Positions 6,005-16,700 of a DNA stretch of 29,647 nucleotides are shown here, piece by piece; positions within the stretch are counted from its first letter, which is position 1, and every line of letters starts with the position of its first letter. The stretch is taken from NCBI GenBank assembly GCA_045646925.1, contig JAZRLQ010000173.1, positions 1-29,647 on the forward strand. The letters are read 5' to 3'. Source of the stretch: QALR01 sp045646925 (GTDB lineage Bacteria > Bacillota > Clostridia > Oscillospirales > CAG-272). Below the pieces are notes generated by a model. That model made no database searches, was not told the DNA's origin, and was given only the letters and a program-made list of their open reading frames with translations. Position numbers and translations under genes: made by a program.

Positions 6005-8299
6005 ATGTTTAAAAAAGAGAAAGGCATGGTCATAAATATGAAGGCTACGGAAGGAAAAAGACTTGCCGCGATATTGGGCGCTTATATCGGGCTCTTTGCT
6101 TCATACGTATTGATGCCGAGGCTCCAACCGTATATTTTTCTGGTCGGCATATTGATCGTGGCGGTATATTTCGCGGTGTTGCTTCTCCGCGAAAATCGCC
6201 GCGGTATTTTCATGAGAAAGTCGGTCCTCGTATTGTTGATGACTGTGTCGGTCATTGCCGCGAGTATTCGAGGGGCTATTTTTTTCGAAAAAACGGAGAT
6301 GGCGGCAAATCGATATACAAATGGAAATTCGTATACTGCGAAGGCTTACGTATCGGAAATTACATACGAGGAAAATTACGGTTCCTGCTATGAGATCCAA
6401 CTGATCTCCTTGAACGGAAGAAAAACGGAGCTTGGCGCTCTGCTATCGCTTCCGTACAACGGAGATTTTTCGGTGGGAGATATTCTTGTTTTTGAGAGCT
6501 CCTTTTCCGCGCCCGAGCCGGAAGCGGCTATTTATCGGAAGGCGGACGGCATTTTTCTTTCTGCAGAAGCAGACTCCGCTGAGAAGATCGGTGAGCAGGG
6601 GACGGATACGCCGAACGTTTTTGAAAGCGTCCGCCTTTTCATGAAAACCAATTTTGAACGGTATATCGAAAAAGAAGAAGCGGGCTTTGCGACCGCCATT
6701 ATGACGGGCAATCGTGATAACGTGAACGCGCAGGTCAGACTTGCCTTCACAAGAATCGGTATTTCCCACGTTCTTGCGGTTTCGGGACTGCATTTGTCGA
6801 TCATGGTCGGAGGATTGGATTTTTTCTGTCGGTGCATCGGTATTCCGAGAAAGATGAAAAATATCCTTTTGATCGTTTGCGCTTGTTTGCTCGCTTGTGT
6901 TTGCGGACTTTCGGCTTCCGTGATCAGAGCGGCGATCATGCTGTCCTTTTTCTATATTGCGGATTCAATCGGAGAAATCGGCGATTCGTTGACGGCGCTT
7001 TTTGCGGCAATCTTTCTGATCGTGGTCTTTCGTCCGCTTGCGGTTTATGACGTCGGTATGTGGCTATCCTTTCTTGCGACGCTTGGAATCGTACTGACGG
7101 CTCCCATCATTCCCATGATCAGAAATTCCGATTGTCCGTGGCTTGTGCGGAAGATTCTCAATTTCATCATTTCTTTGATATTCGTGACGATATCGGCAAC
7201 GTTTTTTACGTTGCCCGTCGTTTGCATTGCGTTCGGCGGAATTTCCTTGATCTCGCCGTTGGCAAATCTGATCTTTATTCCCTTGATACAGATCGTTTTG
7301 TATTTGCTTGTTATTCTTACCGTTATCGGCTTTTTGCCATCTTTGGCGTTACCGATCGGAAGAGCTGCGCAATTTCTGATTTCATTCGTTTGCGATACCG
7401 CGGAGCTTTTGTCGGATAAAAAGGATATCTATGTTTCACTGCGATATCCTTTCGTGTCGTGGATGATCGGCGTGTTGATCATTGGCGTTTTGACGGTGCT
7501 TACAATACGAAAGATCCGCGCGGCGCATTTGTATACGGTATTTGCTCTTTGCGTTGTTATTTATGCAGGCGGTTTTTTCACGCATACGCAGACACAACGG
7601 GAGCTTACGTATACGTTTCTTGAAACCGATGGAAAAAGTGACGTGATGGGTATCGTTAGTCATGGCGAAACGGTCGTGATAGATATATCTACGGGAGGAT
7701 ATTCGGTTTTGGGTGAGGCGGTGGACCATATCGGAGATTTTTACGAATGTGAGATCGACGTATTGGTGCTGACACATTATCACGGATATCACGTGAATAG
7801 CTTGCGTAAGCTGCTCGGCAAAATCAAGGTCCACAAAATTCTTTTGCCTGAACCAACGTCGGAAAAGGAAATGGATTATTATCGGGATATATGCGGTCAG
7901 CTTGCAGGATACGTTGACGTTGAGGTATATGCGATGGATGGAACTGCTTCGACTCTGCGGATAGGAAATGCGGAGCTTATATTGCCGGAAACGGAATATC
8001 TGGAGCGTTCTTCGCACCCGATCGTGAGATTTTCCGCTTCGATCGGAGAAAAGGGATTTTCTTATCTGGGCGCCGGCGCAACGGAAACGGATTTCTCCGA
8101 TTACGTGAATTCCGTCGTCGTCTTCGGCTCGAACGGCCCCTCTGTTCGTAATATCTTCGATATCGAACCGCTTTCAGATTCGGAGCTTTTGATCTTCGCG
8201 AATTCTTCCCACGCGGATTTTGCGGATATGGATTCCGTTTACGGTCAAATTGCATTTGCTGAAAATTATAACGGATGGGTCAAAATTTTGTTTGAATGA
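6005..8299 (+). CDS. comEC: ComEC/Rec2-family competence protein
   Basis: This 764-residue polytopic membrane protein is related to the channel that brings single-stranded DNA into the cytoplasm during transformation. Order seen: N-terminal membrane segments (about 20-70), an OB-like region (about 100-170), the Competence domain with HVLAVSGLHLSIMVGGL near 255 and GLSASVIRAAIML, many hydrophobic helices to about 525, then a C-terminal metallo-beta-lactamase-like domain. In that domain the metal motif is THYHGYH (590-596) where active folds have THxHxDH, and the usual VGQGD and HHGS motifs are not recognisable, so it may be inactive. Start is uncertain: ATG 6005 lacks a good ribosome site, and Met codons at 6026 and 6038 are alternatives. 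No comEA is adjacent. Confidence 0.9.
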   Translation: MFKKEKGMVINMKATEGKRLAAILGAYIGLFASYVLMPRLQPYIFLVGILIVAVYFAVLLLRENRRGIFMRKSVLVLLMTVSVIAASIRGAIFFEKTEMAANRYTNGNSYTAKAYVSEITYEENYGSCYEIQLISLNGRKTELGALLSLPYNGDFSVGDILVFESSFSAPEPEAAIYRKADGIFLSAEADSAEKIGEQGTDTPNVFESVRLFMKTNFERYIEKEEAGFATAIMTGNRDNVNAQVRLAFTRIGISHVLAVSGLHLSIMVGGLDFFCRCIGIPRKMKNILLIVCACLLACVCGLSASVIRAAIMLSFFYIADSIGEIGDSLTALFAAIFLIVVFRPLAVYDVGMWLSFLATLGIVLTAPIIPMIRNSDCPWLVRKILNFIISLIFVTISATFFTLPVVCIAFGGISLISPLANLIFIPLIQIVLYLLVILTVIGFLPSLALPIGRAAQFLISFVCDTAELLSDKKDIYVSLRYPFVSWMIGVLIIGVLTVLTIRKIRAAHLYTVFALCVVIYAGGFFTHTQTQRELTYTFLETDGKSDVMGIVSHGETVVIDISTGGYSVLGEAVDHIGDFYECEIDVLVLTHYHGYHVNSLRKLLGKIKVHKILLPEPTSEKEMDYYRDICGQLAGYVDVEVYAMDGTASTLRIGNAELILPETEYLERSSHPIVRFSASIGEKGFSYLGAGATETDFSDYVNSVVVFGSNGPSVRNIFDIEPLSDSELLIFANSSHADFADMDSVYGQIAFAENYNGWVKILFE

Positions 8300-8311
8300 T
8301 TTGTGTATAAA

Positions 8312-8376
8312 AATAACACCGCGAAAATCTCTTTGTTGATTATAGCAGAGAAATTTGGCGGTGTTATTGATTTTAT
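8312..8376. terminator. Bidirectional terminator between comEC and the fucosidase gene
   Basis: AATAACACCGC (8312-8322) and GCGGTGTTATT (8358-8368) are perfect 11-nt arms around a 35-nt centre that itself carries TCTCT/AGAGA. Each strand has T-rich sequence after its distal arm. The position between two convergent stop codons fits a shared terminator. Confidence 0.7.
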
Positions 8377-8408
8377 GGTTTTTTGAAATGATGAAAGTGT
8401 CGGTACGT

Positions 8409-9449
8409 TCAACCTTCGGTAAGGGTGGATTCATTTTCTTCAAGCTTTGCAACGTCCTTCAGAATCTGCTGAGCTTCCAGAGGAAATCTGCCGAGATGAT
8501 CGGGCCCAATATTGATCAGATAATTTATGCCGAGCGCAGAGAGTCGTTTTTTGTTTGCAAAAATCGTTTCCGCGCTTTTATATCTGTGATCCCAGGAGCA
8601 GTAGCCCCAGGATTTGTTGAGCGTGCAGGCAGATTCGTAAAATCCGTAGGGAGAGGGTTTGAAGCCGTGGATCCCGTTCCAATCTACCGTCGTTGTTTCC
8701 GTATCGATCTTCGAGGGGATCTCATTGTCACCGAGAGAAACGTAATCGTATTTGCCGTTGCCGAGACGGGAATTGACAAGACAGTTCGGCTGATGCTTTT
8801 TCACGAGCGCATAGATCTCCTCACTTTGCGCCGGCGTGAGCGTCATCGGCATATCAAACCAAGCGAGAGCAATTTCGCCGTATTTCGTCATGATCTCTTC
8901 TATCTGAGGCAGAATTTTCTTTCTGAATGTGATCTCGAAATTCTTTTCTTCTTTGTTGGGGAAATCCCATGAGTTTTCCCATGTGACGCCTGCACAGTTT
9001 ACGGGCTCACTGTTATAGCCGCCGCCGTTCTTTTCGTGCCAATCGAGATCCTGCGAGTAATAGATACCGAATTTCAATCCGTGCTTTCGGCAAGCCTCGG
9101 AAAGCTCCTCTATAATATCACGCTTGAAGGGAGAGAAGTCGTGACAGTTGTAGCTGTCCGCGTCGGATTGGAAAAGAGCAAATCCATCGTGGTGCTTCGA
9201 CGTGATGACGATGTATTTCATACCGCAGTCAACGGCGAATTGCGCCCATTCGTCGGCGTCGAAGTAAATGGGGTTAAACGTGCGCGCGATCTGTTCCATT
9301 TCACTGTTCGGGATCGCGTGAGTCGCTTGTATCCATTCGGCGTAAGCTCCCGATTTTTTTCCTTTATATACACCGCCGAGGACGGAGTAGAGTCCGAAAT
9401 GCACCATAAGACCGTACTTGGCTTCTTTGAACCATTGCAATTCTGTCAT
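8409..9449 (-). CDS. Alpha-L-fucosidase, GH29
   Basis: This 346-residue glycoside hydrolase of family 29 releases L-fucose from oligosaccharides by a retaining mechanism. Seen: WFKEAKYGLMVHFGLYS at the N-terminus, KHHDGF (85-90), LKFGIYYS near 125 and AWFD with the likely nucleophile Asp199; C-terminal GINYLINIGPDHLGRFP matches the family's end of the barrel. There is no signal peptide and no C-terminal beta-sandwich or carbohydrate-binding module, so it should be a single-domain cytoplasmic enzyme acting on imported oligosaccharides. GAGGA lies about nine bases before the ATG. It has its own consensus promoter, divergent from the phosphodiester-glycosidase gene. No fucose transporter or catabolic gene is adjacent, and linkage specificity cannot be told. 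Confidence 0.9.
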   Translation of the reverse strand: MTELQWFKEAKYGLMVHFGLYSVLGGVYKGKKSGAYAEWIQATHAIPNSEMEQIARTFNPIYFDADEWAQFAVDCGMKYIVITSKHHDGFALFQSDADSYNCHDFSPFKRDIIEELSEACRKHGLKFGIYYSQDLDWHEKNGGGYNSEPVNCAGVTWENSWDFPNKEEKNFEITFRKKILPQIEEIMTKYGEIALAWFDMPMTLTPAQSEEIYALVKKHQPNCLVNSRLGNGKYDYVSLGDNEIPSKIDTETTTVDWNGIHGFKPSPYGFYESACTLNKSWGYCSWDHRYKSAETIFANKKRLSALGINYLINIGPDHLGRFPLEAQQILKDVAKLEENESTLTEG

Positions 9450-9499
9450 TTTGCTTTTCCTCTTTTCTGTTGAACGCGGTCATTTTCCGCTTTTTCAAT

Positions 9500-9529
9500 A
9501 TTATACACCTTGCCCGTTTCGGTTGTCAA
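9500..9529 (-). promoter_or_regulatory. Sigma-A promoter of the fucosidase gene
   Basis: Minus strand: TTGACA (9529-9524), 18-nt spacer, TATAAT (9505-9500), both hexamers perfect. The -10 box is 50 nt upstream of the fucosidase start. Confidence 0.85.
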
Positions 9530-9582
9530 GTCTCAGGGCGGAAAAGGAGGAGTGGAAAGATATGACTGCTATCGGTGCGAGC

Positions 9583-9611
9583 TTGACAAGCATTGGACTG
9601 TATGATATAAT
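9583..9611 (+). promoter_or_regulatory. Sigma-A promoter of the phosphodiester-glycosidase gene
   Basis: TTGACA (9583-9588) and TATAAT (9606-9611), both perfect, with a 17-nt spacer. The start codon lies 52 nt beyond the -10 box. It is arranged back to back with the fucosidase promoter, with 53 bp between the two -35 boxes. Confidence 0.9.
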
Positions 9612-9663
9612 GGAATCTCTTTAATGAAGATATAAGCAATTTTCATTTGTTGTGGAGGTAGTT

Positions 9664-10569
9664 ATGACCTTGGATGAAAAAATTTTGAAGGCGTTTCCTT
9701 TGGTTTCGTACGAAGAGAACCGCGCGGAAGAAGGACATCTCAGAATGATAGAAGAAACGGAAAATCGCGAGATTTATGCGGGTGTCCGTTATTATAAGCG
9801 TCGTTATTGCCGCGGCAGCGGAAAGGACGTTTGGGTATATTTGGCAACGATCGCGCCGGACGCGCCTGCGAGGATTGCCGTTTCGGCGATGCCTTTGCGC
9901 ACGGTCAAAATGGTAAAAAGACAGGCGGCAGAATTTGACGGTTACGTCGTTTTCGCAATGAATGCAGGTTTCTTTAGATTTTTCAACGATGGCGATCTGA
10001 CGCCTTACGGAATTCAGGTGACGCATGGTGTGGAGATGGCTCTTCCCGGCAAGAATGAGCCTGAATATAGTAACAACTGGGTGGGGCTGACCAAGCAAGG
10101 AGAAACGGTGATCGGTAATGCGGATGATTACTATAACCATTGGAGAGGGAAATTGGAATACGCGGTGGGCGGTAGTCTGCGATTGATCCGCGACGGAAAG
10201 ATCACGCTTCATCGCAACAACGGCTTGCATCCGCGCACGGCCATCGGTATCGCGGCTGACGGTACGGTGATTCTGATGTGTGCGGACGGGCGTACCTCCG
10301 CCTCGGCGGGACTTTCCTTTGGCGATATGGTTGAGCTCTATACGGGGCTTGGTTATGAGATTACGGAGCTTCTGAATCTGGATGGAGGCGGTTCGACGAC
10401 GGTCGTGCTTCGCGAAGATGACGGCACCTTTGGCGTTAAAAATATTCCCGGCGGTCCTCCGCTTCCGATCGATTATAAAAAATACGATCTTCCGTATCCC
10501 GTTCCGTGTGGTGAAACGCAGGCGCGCGCCGTTGCCGATTGCGTGCTGATCGTTGCAACGGATCGATGA
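9664..10569 (+). CDS. Phosphodiester glycosidase (NAGPA/DUF2233) family protein
   Basis: This 301-residue protein has the phosphodiester-glycosidase domain first known from the human uncovering enzyme NAGPA, which cleaves a sugar from a phosphodiester. Conserved points are AMNAGFF at 98-104, HPRTAIGI (189-196), a buried strand ending ADGR (207-210) and LNLDGGGSTT (237-246). Bacterial relatives are often secreted; this one has no signal peptide or lipobox, so it appears cytoplasmic. GGAGG at 9654-9658 fixes the ATG at 9664. It stands under a perfect promoter, ends in a strong terminator, and lies directly upstream of the giant glucan synthase. Acting on a phosphate-substituted glucan is my inference; the true substrate is unknown. 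Confidence 0.85.
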   Translation: MTLDEKILKAFPLVSYEENRAEEGHLRMIEETENREIYAGVRYYKRRYCRGSGKDVWVYLATIAPDAPARIAVSAMPLRTVKMVKRQAAEFDGYVVFAMNAGFFRFFNDGDLTPYGIQVTHGVEMALPGKNEPEYSNNWVGLTKQGETVIGNADDYYNHWRGKLEYAVGGSLRLIRDGKITLHRNNGLHPRTAIGIAADGTVILMCADGRTSASAGLSFGDMVELYTGLGYEITELLNLDGGGSTTVVLREDDGTFGVKNIPGGPPLPIDYKKYDLPYPVPCGETQARAVADCVLIVATDR

Positions 10570-10592
10570 ATCATATTTGAAAATAAATACAG

Positions 10593-10640
10593 AAAAGAGC
10601 AAGAAACGAAGGATTTTTCCTTCAATTCTTGCTCTTTTTT
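10593..10640 (+). terminator. Intrinsic terminator after the phosphodiester-glycosidase gene
   Basis: Outer arms AAAAGAGCAAGAA (10593-10605) and TTCTTGCTCTTTT (10626-10638) are perfectly complementary; an inner GAAGGA/TCCTTC extends the stem to a small T loop. The T-run at the end makes this a strong terminator, so the downstream glucan-synthase gene needs its own promoter. Confidence 0.9.
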
Positions 10641-10688
10641 GTCTGAAGAAGACTTGCTCGGTTTTCTCAGTACTTTTAGTCGGCTCTG

Positions 10689-10719
10689 TTGACTAAATTT
10701 CTTTTTTGAAGTAAATAAT
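10689..10719 (+). promoter_or_regulatory. Tentative promoter and inverted repeat upstream of the glucan synthase gene
   Basis: TTGACT (10689-10694) could be a -35 box, with AT-rich candidates for the -10 at 10712-10719 (TAAATAAT), none close to consensus. TTTAGTC (10675-10681) and GACTAAA (10691-10697) form a perfect inverted repeat that overlaps the -35 candidate and might be an operator. A promoter is expected here because a strong terminator lies just upstream, but its exact position is weakly supported. Confidence 0.3.
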
Positions 10720-10753
10720 AGAGAAAATTGACGGGAAAGGGAGATCGTGTGAT

Positions 10754-13700
10754 ATGAGGAAACGTCGGATCCATGGCGACGTGCGCGCTTTTCTGAAAGC
10801 AAAGAAAAGCGAAAGCAAAGTGTTTCGTTCCGTATTGAAAAAAGACTCCATGCTATCTCCGCTGGTTGCGGAGCATGAGGCTCAGCTTGCGGAGTTGTCT
10901 TCGGAGAGCATTCGTTTATTGAAGAGGCATTGTGGTGCTTCGCTTTCATGTGACGGCGTTTTGCATTTATACCGATTGGTTCGGAATTTTCTGGATGAAA
11001 ATGACAATGCATTCAGTCAGAAGAAGCTGAGGGAAATGCTCTTTTTGAACGGCTCGGCATACGGCGACGAGGAATTGTGGGTGATTTCTTCTCTTTTGAT
11101 ATTGGCGTCGGTTGAGTTCTATTTGCAAACGAGGGACAATGCGTGCTTACAAACGATGCTTACGGTCGAAGGGATGGATTTTTCGGATATCTTCTTTTCA
11201 TTTTCCAAAATAGAAAAGATATTCCTGTCCGAAGCTGCGGGTGTGTATGCTGACAGTACGGTGGCAACGAAATATCTGTATCATCAAAGACTGTATGAGC
11301 ACGTAAAGAAGACGGGAAAGGCGCTTCTTCCCACCGCGCGTTATATCGTGGCAAGGGCAAATGAAAGGAACACCCATCTCGGAGACGTTCTTCCGAAAAA
11401 ACGCGAAGGCGGTAAAAGGTATTTTGCGGTTCTGTTATTGATGACAGCGGCTTTGCTCGCGGTATTTTCGGTTGCTTCCGGAGCGGGAGCTTGGAGCGCC
11501 ATTCTGCTTCTTTTGGCGGTTATTCCCGTTTTTTCCTTTGCGGAGCGATTGGTTTCTCCGTTTTTTAAGGGCGTGGGGGAGAAGTTTTTGCCGTCGCTTG
11601 ACAAAGGGACAGAGATGGAGCAAACGCAGGTTCTGGTTTCGATCGCCACCTTTTTATACGGAGAAGAAAAAGACAAGTCCATTTTCGACAAAATCGAGGA
11701 TTTTTATCTGACCAACGGCGCGTCCAACGTTTCGTTTGCCGTGCTTGGAGATCTGCCGCAGAGCAATCGTAGAAAAACGGAGTCGGACGAGGCGACGTTT
11801 GCGTATGCGAAGGCGAGGATCTTTGCATTGAGGGAGAAATACGGGGATCATTTTTATCTTTTTATCCGCGAACGGCGCCGTTCTGCAAGCGAGGGGGCGT
11901 ATATCGGTTGGGAACGTAAGCGTGGCGGCGTGCTGGAGCTTTGCCGTTTTTTGAGAGGCGGAAAAACGAGCATTGTTTCTTTTTTCGGTGAGCGGGATTC
12001 TTTGACGCAGACGAAATATCTGATCACCTTGGACGCGGATACGAATTTATATATCGGCGCGGTGCGCGATCTGCTCGGAAGAATGCTTCATCCCGAAAAC
12101 AGACCTGTGGTGGACGAGGAAAAGGGAATCGTCGTAAAGGGACACGCCGTCATTCAACCGCGCATGATCCCGTCTCTGCTTTTGCGATCGGACAGTGCGT
12201 TTGCGGAATTGACGGGGGGCGGCGCGGGACTTGATGCCTATGCGAAAGCGGGATTCGATCTTTATCAGGAGCTGTTTGATGAAGGCATTTATTGCGGAAA
12301 AGGTATTCTGGATATTGATGTGTTTTTGCAGGTGTGTGAGGGATTCTTTCCGAGAGAAAGGATTCTCAGTCACGATCTCGCTGAGGGGAATTTATTGCGC
12401 GCCGCTCTTGCTGAGGATATCGTTTTATCGGACGGAACGCCGAAGAACGCACTTTCTTACTATATGCGCGCTCACCGCTGGTTTCGCGGAGATCTGCAGA
12501 TCTTGCCGTATGTTTGTCGGTATATCCGTAACGAGAAGGGCGCGTGCATAAAAAACCCCATGACACCTCTTTCAAAATTCAAAATATGGAATAATCTCTT
12601 TCGCGCTTCCGCGCCGTTGTTTTCGATGGTATTGCTGGCGGCGAGTTGCTTTTTTGGCGGCGCGACGTTGTGGATATGCGCGCTTTTCACATTGCTCCCA
12701 ATCTTATGGCGTATGGGAGAGGGAATCGTTTCCGGCGCTTGCAGAAGAGATCTTCCCGCCGTTCTTTATTCTGCGAAAACGGCGTATTACGCGCTTTCTT
12801 CCATGGCGTACGAAGGGTATCTCTTTTTGGATGCCGCCATACGCGTGATTTACCGCTTTTGCGTGAGCCGTAAAAATTTTTTGAACTGGATGACGGCGTT
12901 CGAAGGGGACGGTATGAGAGCGGACTCCTTGCGCTTTTATTACAAAAGATTTTTTTCTTCGGCTTTGGCGGGCGCTTTCTTTTTTTCTTTCCCGATGGCG
13001 ATTGCGAAAATATTCGGTATCGTCTGGATGACGTTTCCTCTTTTTGCATGGAGCTTGTCTTGTGAAAGGAAAAATGGCGCGCAGATGGAAAACGGCGATC
13101 GGGAAAAATTGCTTGGGTATATGGCGGATGCATGGGCATATTTTCGTGATCATGTAGGTGAAAAAACGAGATTTCTTCCGCCCGACAACGTACAGTTTTC
13201 CCCGACCTATACAGTCGCTATGCGCACGTCTCCGACGAATATGGGGATGTATCTGCTCTCCTTGCTTGCCGCGAGAGATCTTGATCTCATTGGGAAAGAC
13301 GAGTTTTTGCTTCGGGCGCAATCGACGGCGGAAACGTTGGTATCGCTTCGGAAATGGAACGGACATCTCTATAACTGGTACGATCTGCAAACACTTTCCG
13401 TATTGGATGGTTTCGTTTCGACGGTGGACAGTGGAAATTTCGTGGCGGCGCTGGTTACTTTTTGCGAAGGAGCAAAGGAATACGCGGGAGAATCGCCCGC
13501 ATTGCTTCGCGTGATCGCTGCTTTTTCGCGCATGATATCGGAGACGGATTTTTCCGCGCTTTACGATCGGGATCGATCTTTGTTTTCGATCGGATATTCC
13601 ACGACGGAGGGGAAATTCAGCAAATCCTGCTACGATACCTTTATGAGCGAGGCGCGAACGACGAGCTTTTTGGCGGTGGCCTTTCGGCAAGTGCCGAGAG

Positions 13701-16700
13701 AGCATTATTTTGCGCCGCGCAGACGAGTGATCGGCGGATTTGGCAATTATGGGATCGCTTCCTGGAGCGGAACGGCGTTCGAATATTTCATGCCGTCGAT
13801 CTTTCTTCCGAGGGTGAGATATTCACTGACGGACGTTGCGTTGTCCTATGCGTATCGTATGCAACGCAAGGCGGCGGTCAAGAGCGTTTTTTTCGGTAGA
13901 CGGCGATCGGTGTTCGGTATTTCGGAGAGCGGGTATTTTGCTTTTGACGGAGCGATGAATTATCAGTACCGCGCGTTCGGCATTGAAGCGCTCGCATTGG
14001 ATCCCGTCATGAAAACGGGACGTACCGTAGCGCCGTACGCAAGCTTTCTTATGCTGGAGAACGGTCCCGCGGAAATTATGCGGAATCTGGAGACGTTGAA
14101 GGACTTTGAAATGTACGGGAAATACGGCTTTTATGAATCGCTGGATCTTGACAGAAACCGTGTTGGGCGCGGATACGCCGTGCTGAAAAGCTATATGGCG
14201 CATCATCTGGGAATGAGTATCGTCAGTATTGCCAACGTGCTGAATGACGATGTCTTCGTAAGACGATTTTTGCAGAATCCGAGAATCCGAGCGGCAAGAG
14301 AATTGCTTGCGGAAAAAATGCCGACGGCGGTCTCTCCTTTGCCGAAAAAAAGAGGGGAAATACCCGTATGTCCGAACGTCGAGGCGGAAGAAGCGATCTT
14401 CGTTTCCGATGGACGAGAAAACCAATTGCTTTTTCCGCAAACGGTATTGCTCTCCAATAACAAAACGAAAATATTTTGCTCCTCGAGCGGCCACGTCGAA
14501 ATTCTGAACGGCAGGGAGGCAATATTCGTTTCGGACTTCGATCGGTTTTCGCTTGGTTCAGGCATGAGAATCTACGTGAACGTAGACGGTATCGTCTTTC
14601 CGACCGTTCCCTTGGGCGAGGTGCCGGATGGATTTGTGGGTGAATTTGAGTTTTTGCCGCGATCGGATATCGTGGAATACCGTTCCCGATTCCGTTCAAA
14701 GAGAGACGGCTCCGCTTATGAGATCCGACTTCGGATATCCGTTTTTCCAGATATGGAATTTGCCGAGTTTTCCTGCAAGGTTTCCGGAAATGATACGGAA
14801 TATTTTGCGCTTCTTTATTTTGAGCCGATTCTTGCGGAGAAGCAGACGCATCTTGCGCACAAGAGCTTTTCCGATCTTTTTCTCGAGAGTGAATATGTGG
14901 AGGATGAAAACGTTCTGATGTTTAAGCGCCGTGTGCGCGACGACAGAAAGGAGACGAAATATTTCGGTTTGACGACCGTGCCGGAAGAAAGATTTTCTTT
15001 CGAGTGTATGCGGGACAGATGTTTTCCCTTGCTACCCGACGAGAAGGATTATGCGCTTCTTGCAAAATCGGGACGAACGCTTTCCGATTCACAGGGTGCG
15101 CTGATCTTGCCTGCCTGCGCTGTAAAAACGGCTCCCGTTGGATTTGGAAAGCAGATATCCTTTTATCTCGGTGCGTCGCGCGATGCGGACGATCTTTTGT
15201 ATCAAATGGAAAAATGCCACGCCAAAGGCACGCGCAAGCAAAGGGAAAGAAAAATGGGAGCGCTTCTGCACCTGCAATATGCTTCTGCAGGTCTCGGCGC
15301 GCCTGCAGAAGCTTTTGAAAGATTTTTACTCGGAAAAATGATTTTTGGTACGGAGGAGAGGAGGGTTCCCGATGGATTTTCGCTTGACAGAAATGATCTT
15401 TGGAAATATTCCGTTTCGGGCGATAATCCGATCGTTCTGGCGAGATTTCGCGATGGAACGGACGAGGAGTTTTCCAGACTTTCCGTTCTGATCGGTCTAT
15501 TCAAATATTTTTGTATACGTGGACTTCGGTACGATTGTTTGATTCTTTTTAATGAATCGGACGCTTATGCGCAAACGGTACGAAATAAGATCCTTTGCGT
15601 GATTCGGCGAGCAGGGTGTGAAAACTTTATTTCGTGGCGTTGCGGGATCTATCCGTTGGAGCAGAATCGGATGTCCGAGCATGAAAAGCATTCGATCGCT
15701 CTGGCGGCGAGCGCGGATCTTGCGCTTTCGTCCTCGTTTTCGGATATGATGCGCACGGCAGACACGCCAAGGCTCTCGCAAAGAGCGGAATTTCTTTTGA
15801 AGCAAAGAACGGGAAAGGCGGTGTTGCCTTCGTCTATGCCGAAGCGAAAGGGAGCGCGAAAAACGGAGAGCGGTTATTTTCACGCGGATGGATTTCTCGT
15901 GAAAAAGCCGCATGGGAAAGCGCCGTTTGCACACGTTCTCGCTTCGCGAAATTTCGGAACGGTTCTGACGGAAAATTCTCTTGGCTTCACGTTTGCGCGC
16001 AACGCCGGCTTGCAGAAGCTGACACCGCATACGGCGGACGGATTCCGTGAGGATCACGGGGAACGATTGATTTTGCGATTGTACGATCCGTTTGACCGTG
16101 AGCGATTTTGTGATTACGATCTGTGCGCCTCGGCGGCGTGGGTGGATTTTTGCTTTGATCACGCTTGCTATTACGGAAAAATCGACGGATTAAGTTATAC
16201 CGTTTCCGTGGAGACCGTTGGCTTGCATGACCTCAAGAAGATGAGGGTTTCTCTTGAAAATTCAAACAGCGAGATCCCCATTACGCTTGGATACGTCATT
16301 TCTCCATGCTTGGGCGCAAGTCCGAGAGAGACTCGGTTTTATCAATACGAGAAGGAAGAGAAGGGTGTTCGCGTTCGTGCGCTTTCGGATATCGGGAAAA
16401 GAAATTTTTCAGCTTTCGTCTTTTCTTCGGATGCGAATGCGGTCTATACGGACGAGGTCGCTTTTTGCACGGATGGGGCGGCGTTCGGCGGAAAAGACGA
16501 TATTGCCGCGGTATGCGTAAAAAAGGTGATTTTCAGAACGGAAAGTGTGACTTTCTTTTTGGGGGCGTATTTTTCCGAAAAACAGTACCGTTTTTTGCAA
16601 AAGCATTGCTGTGAAGAAAACTGCAATTTCGAAAATGAGTGGAACGAGCGTTTTTCGAAGGTTTCGATCAGAAGTAAATATTATTATTTTGATACGATCG

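Noticed and set aside
9562..9624. A 20-codon ORF preceded by an AGGAGG sequence between the fucosidase and phosphodiester-glycosidase genes
   Set aside because: The perfect promoter of the next gene lies inside it, so it would not be on that gene's transcript, and the spacing to the ribosome-like site is too long.
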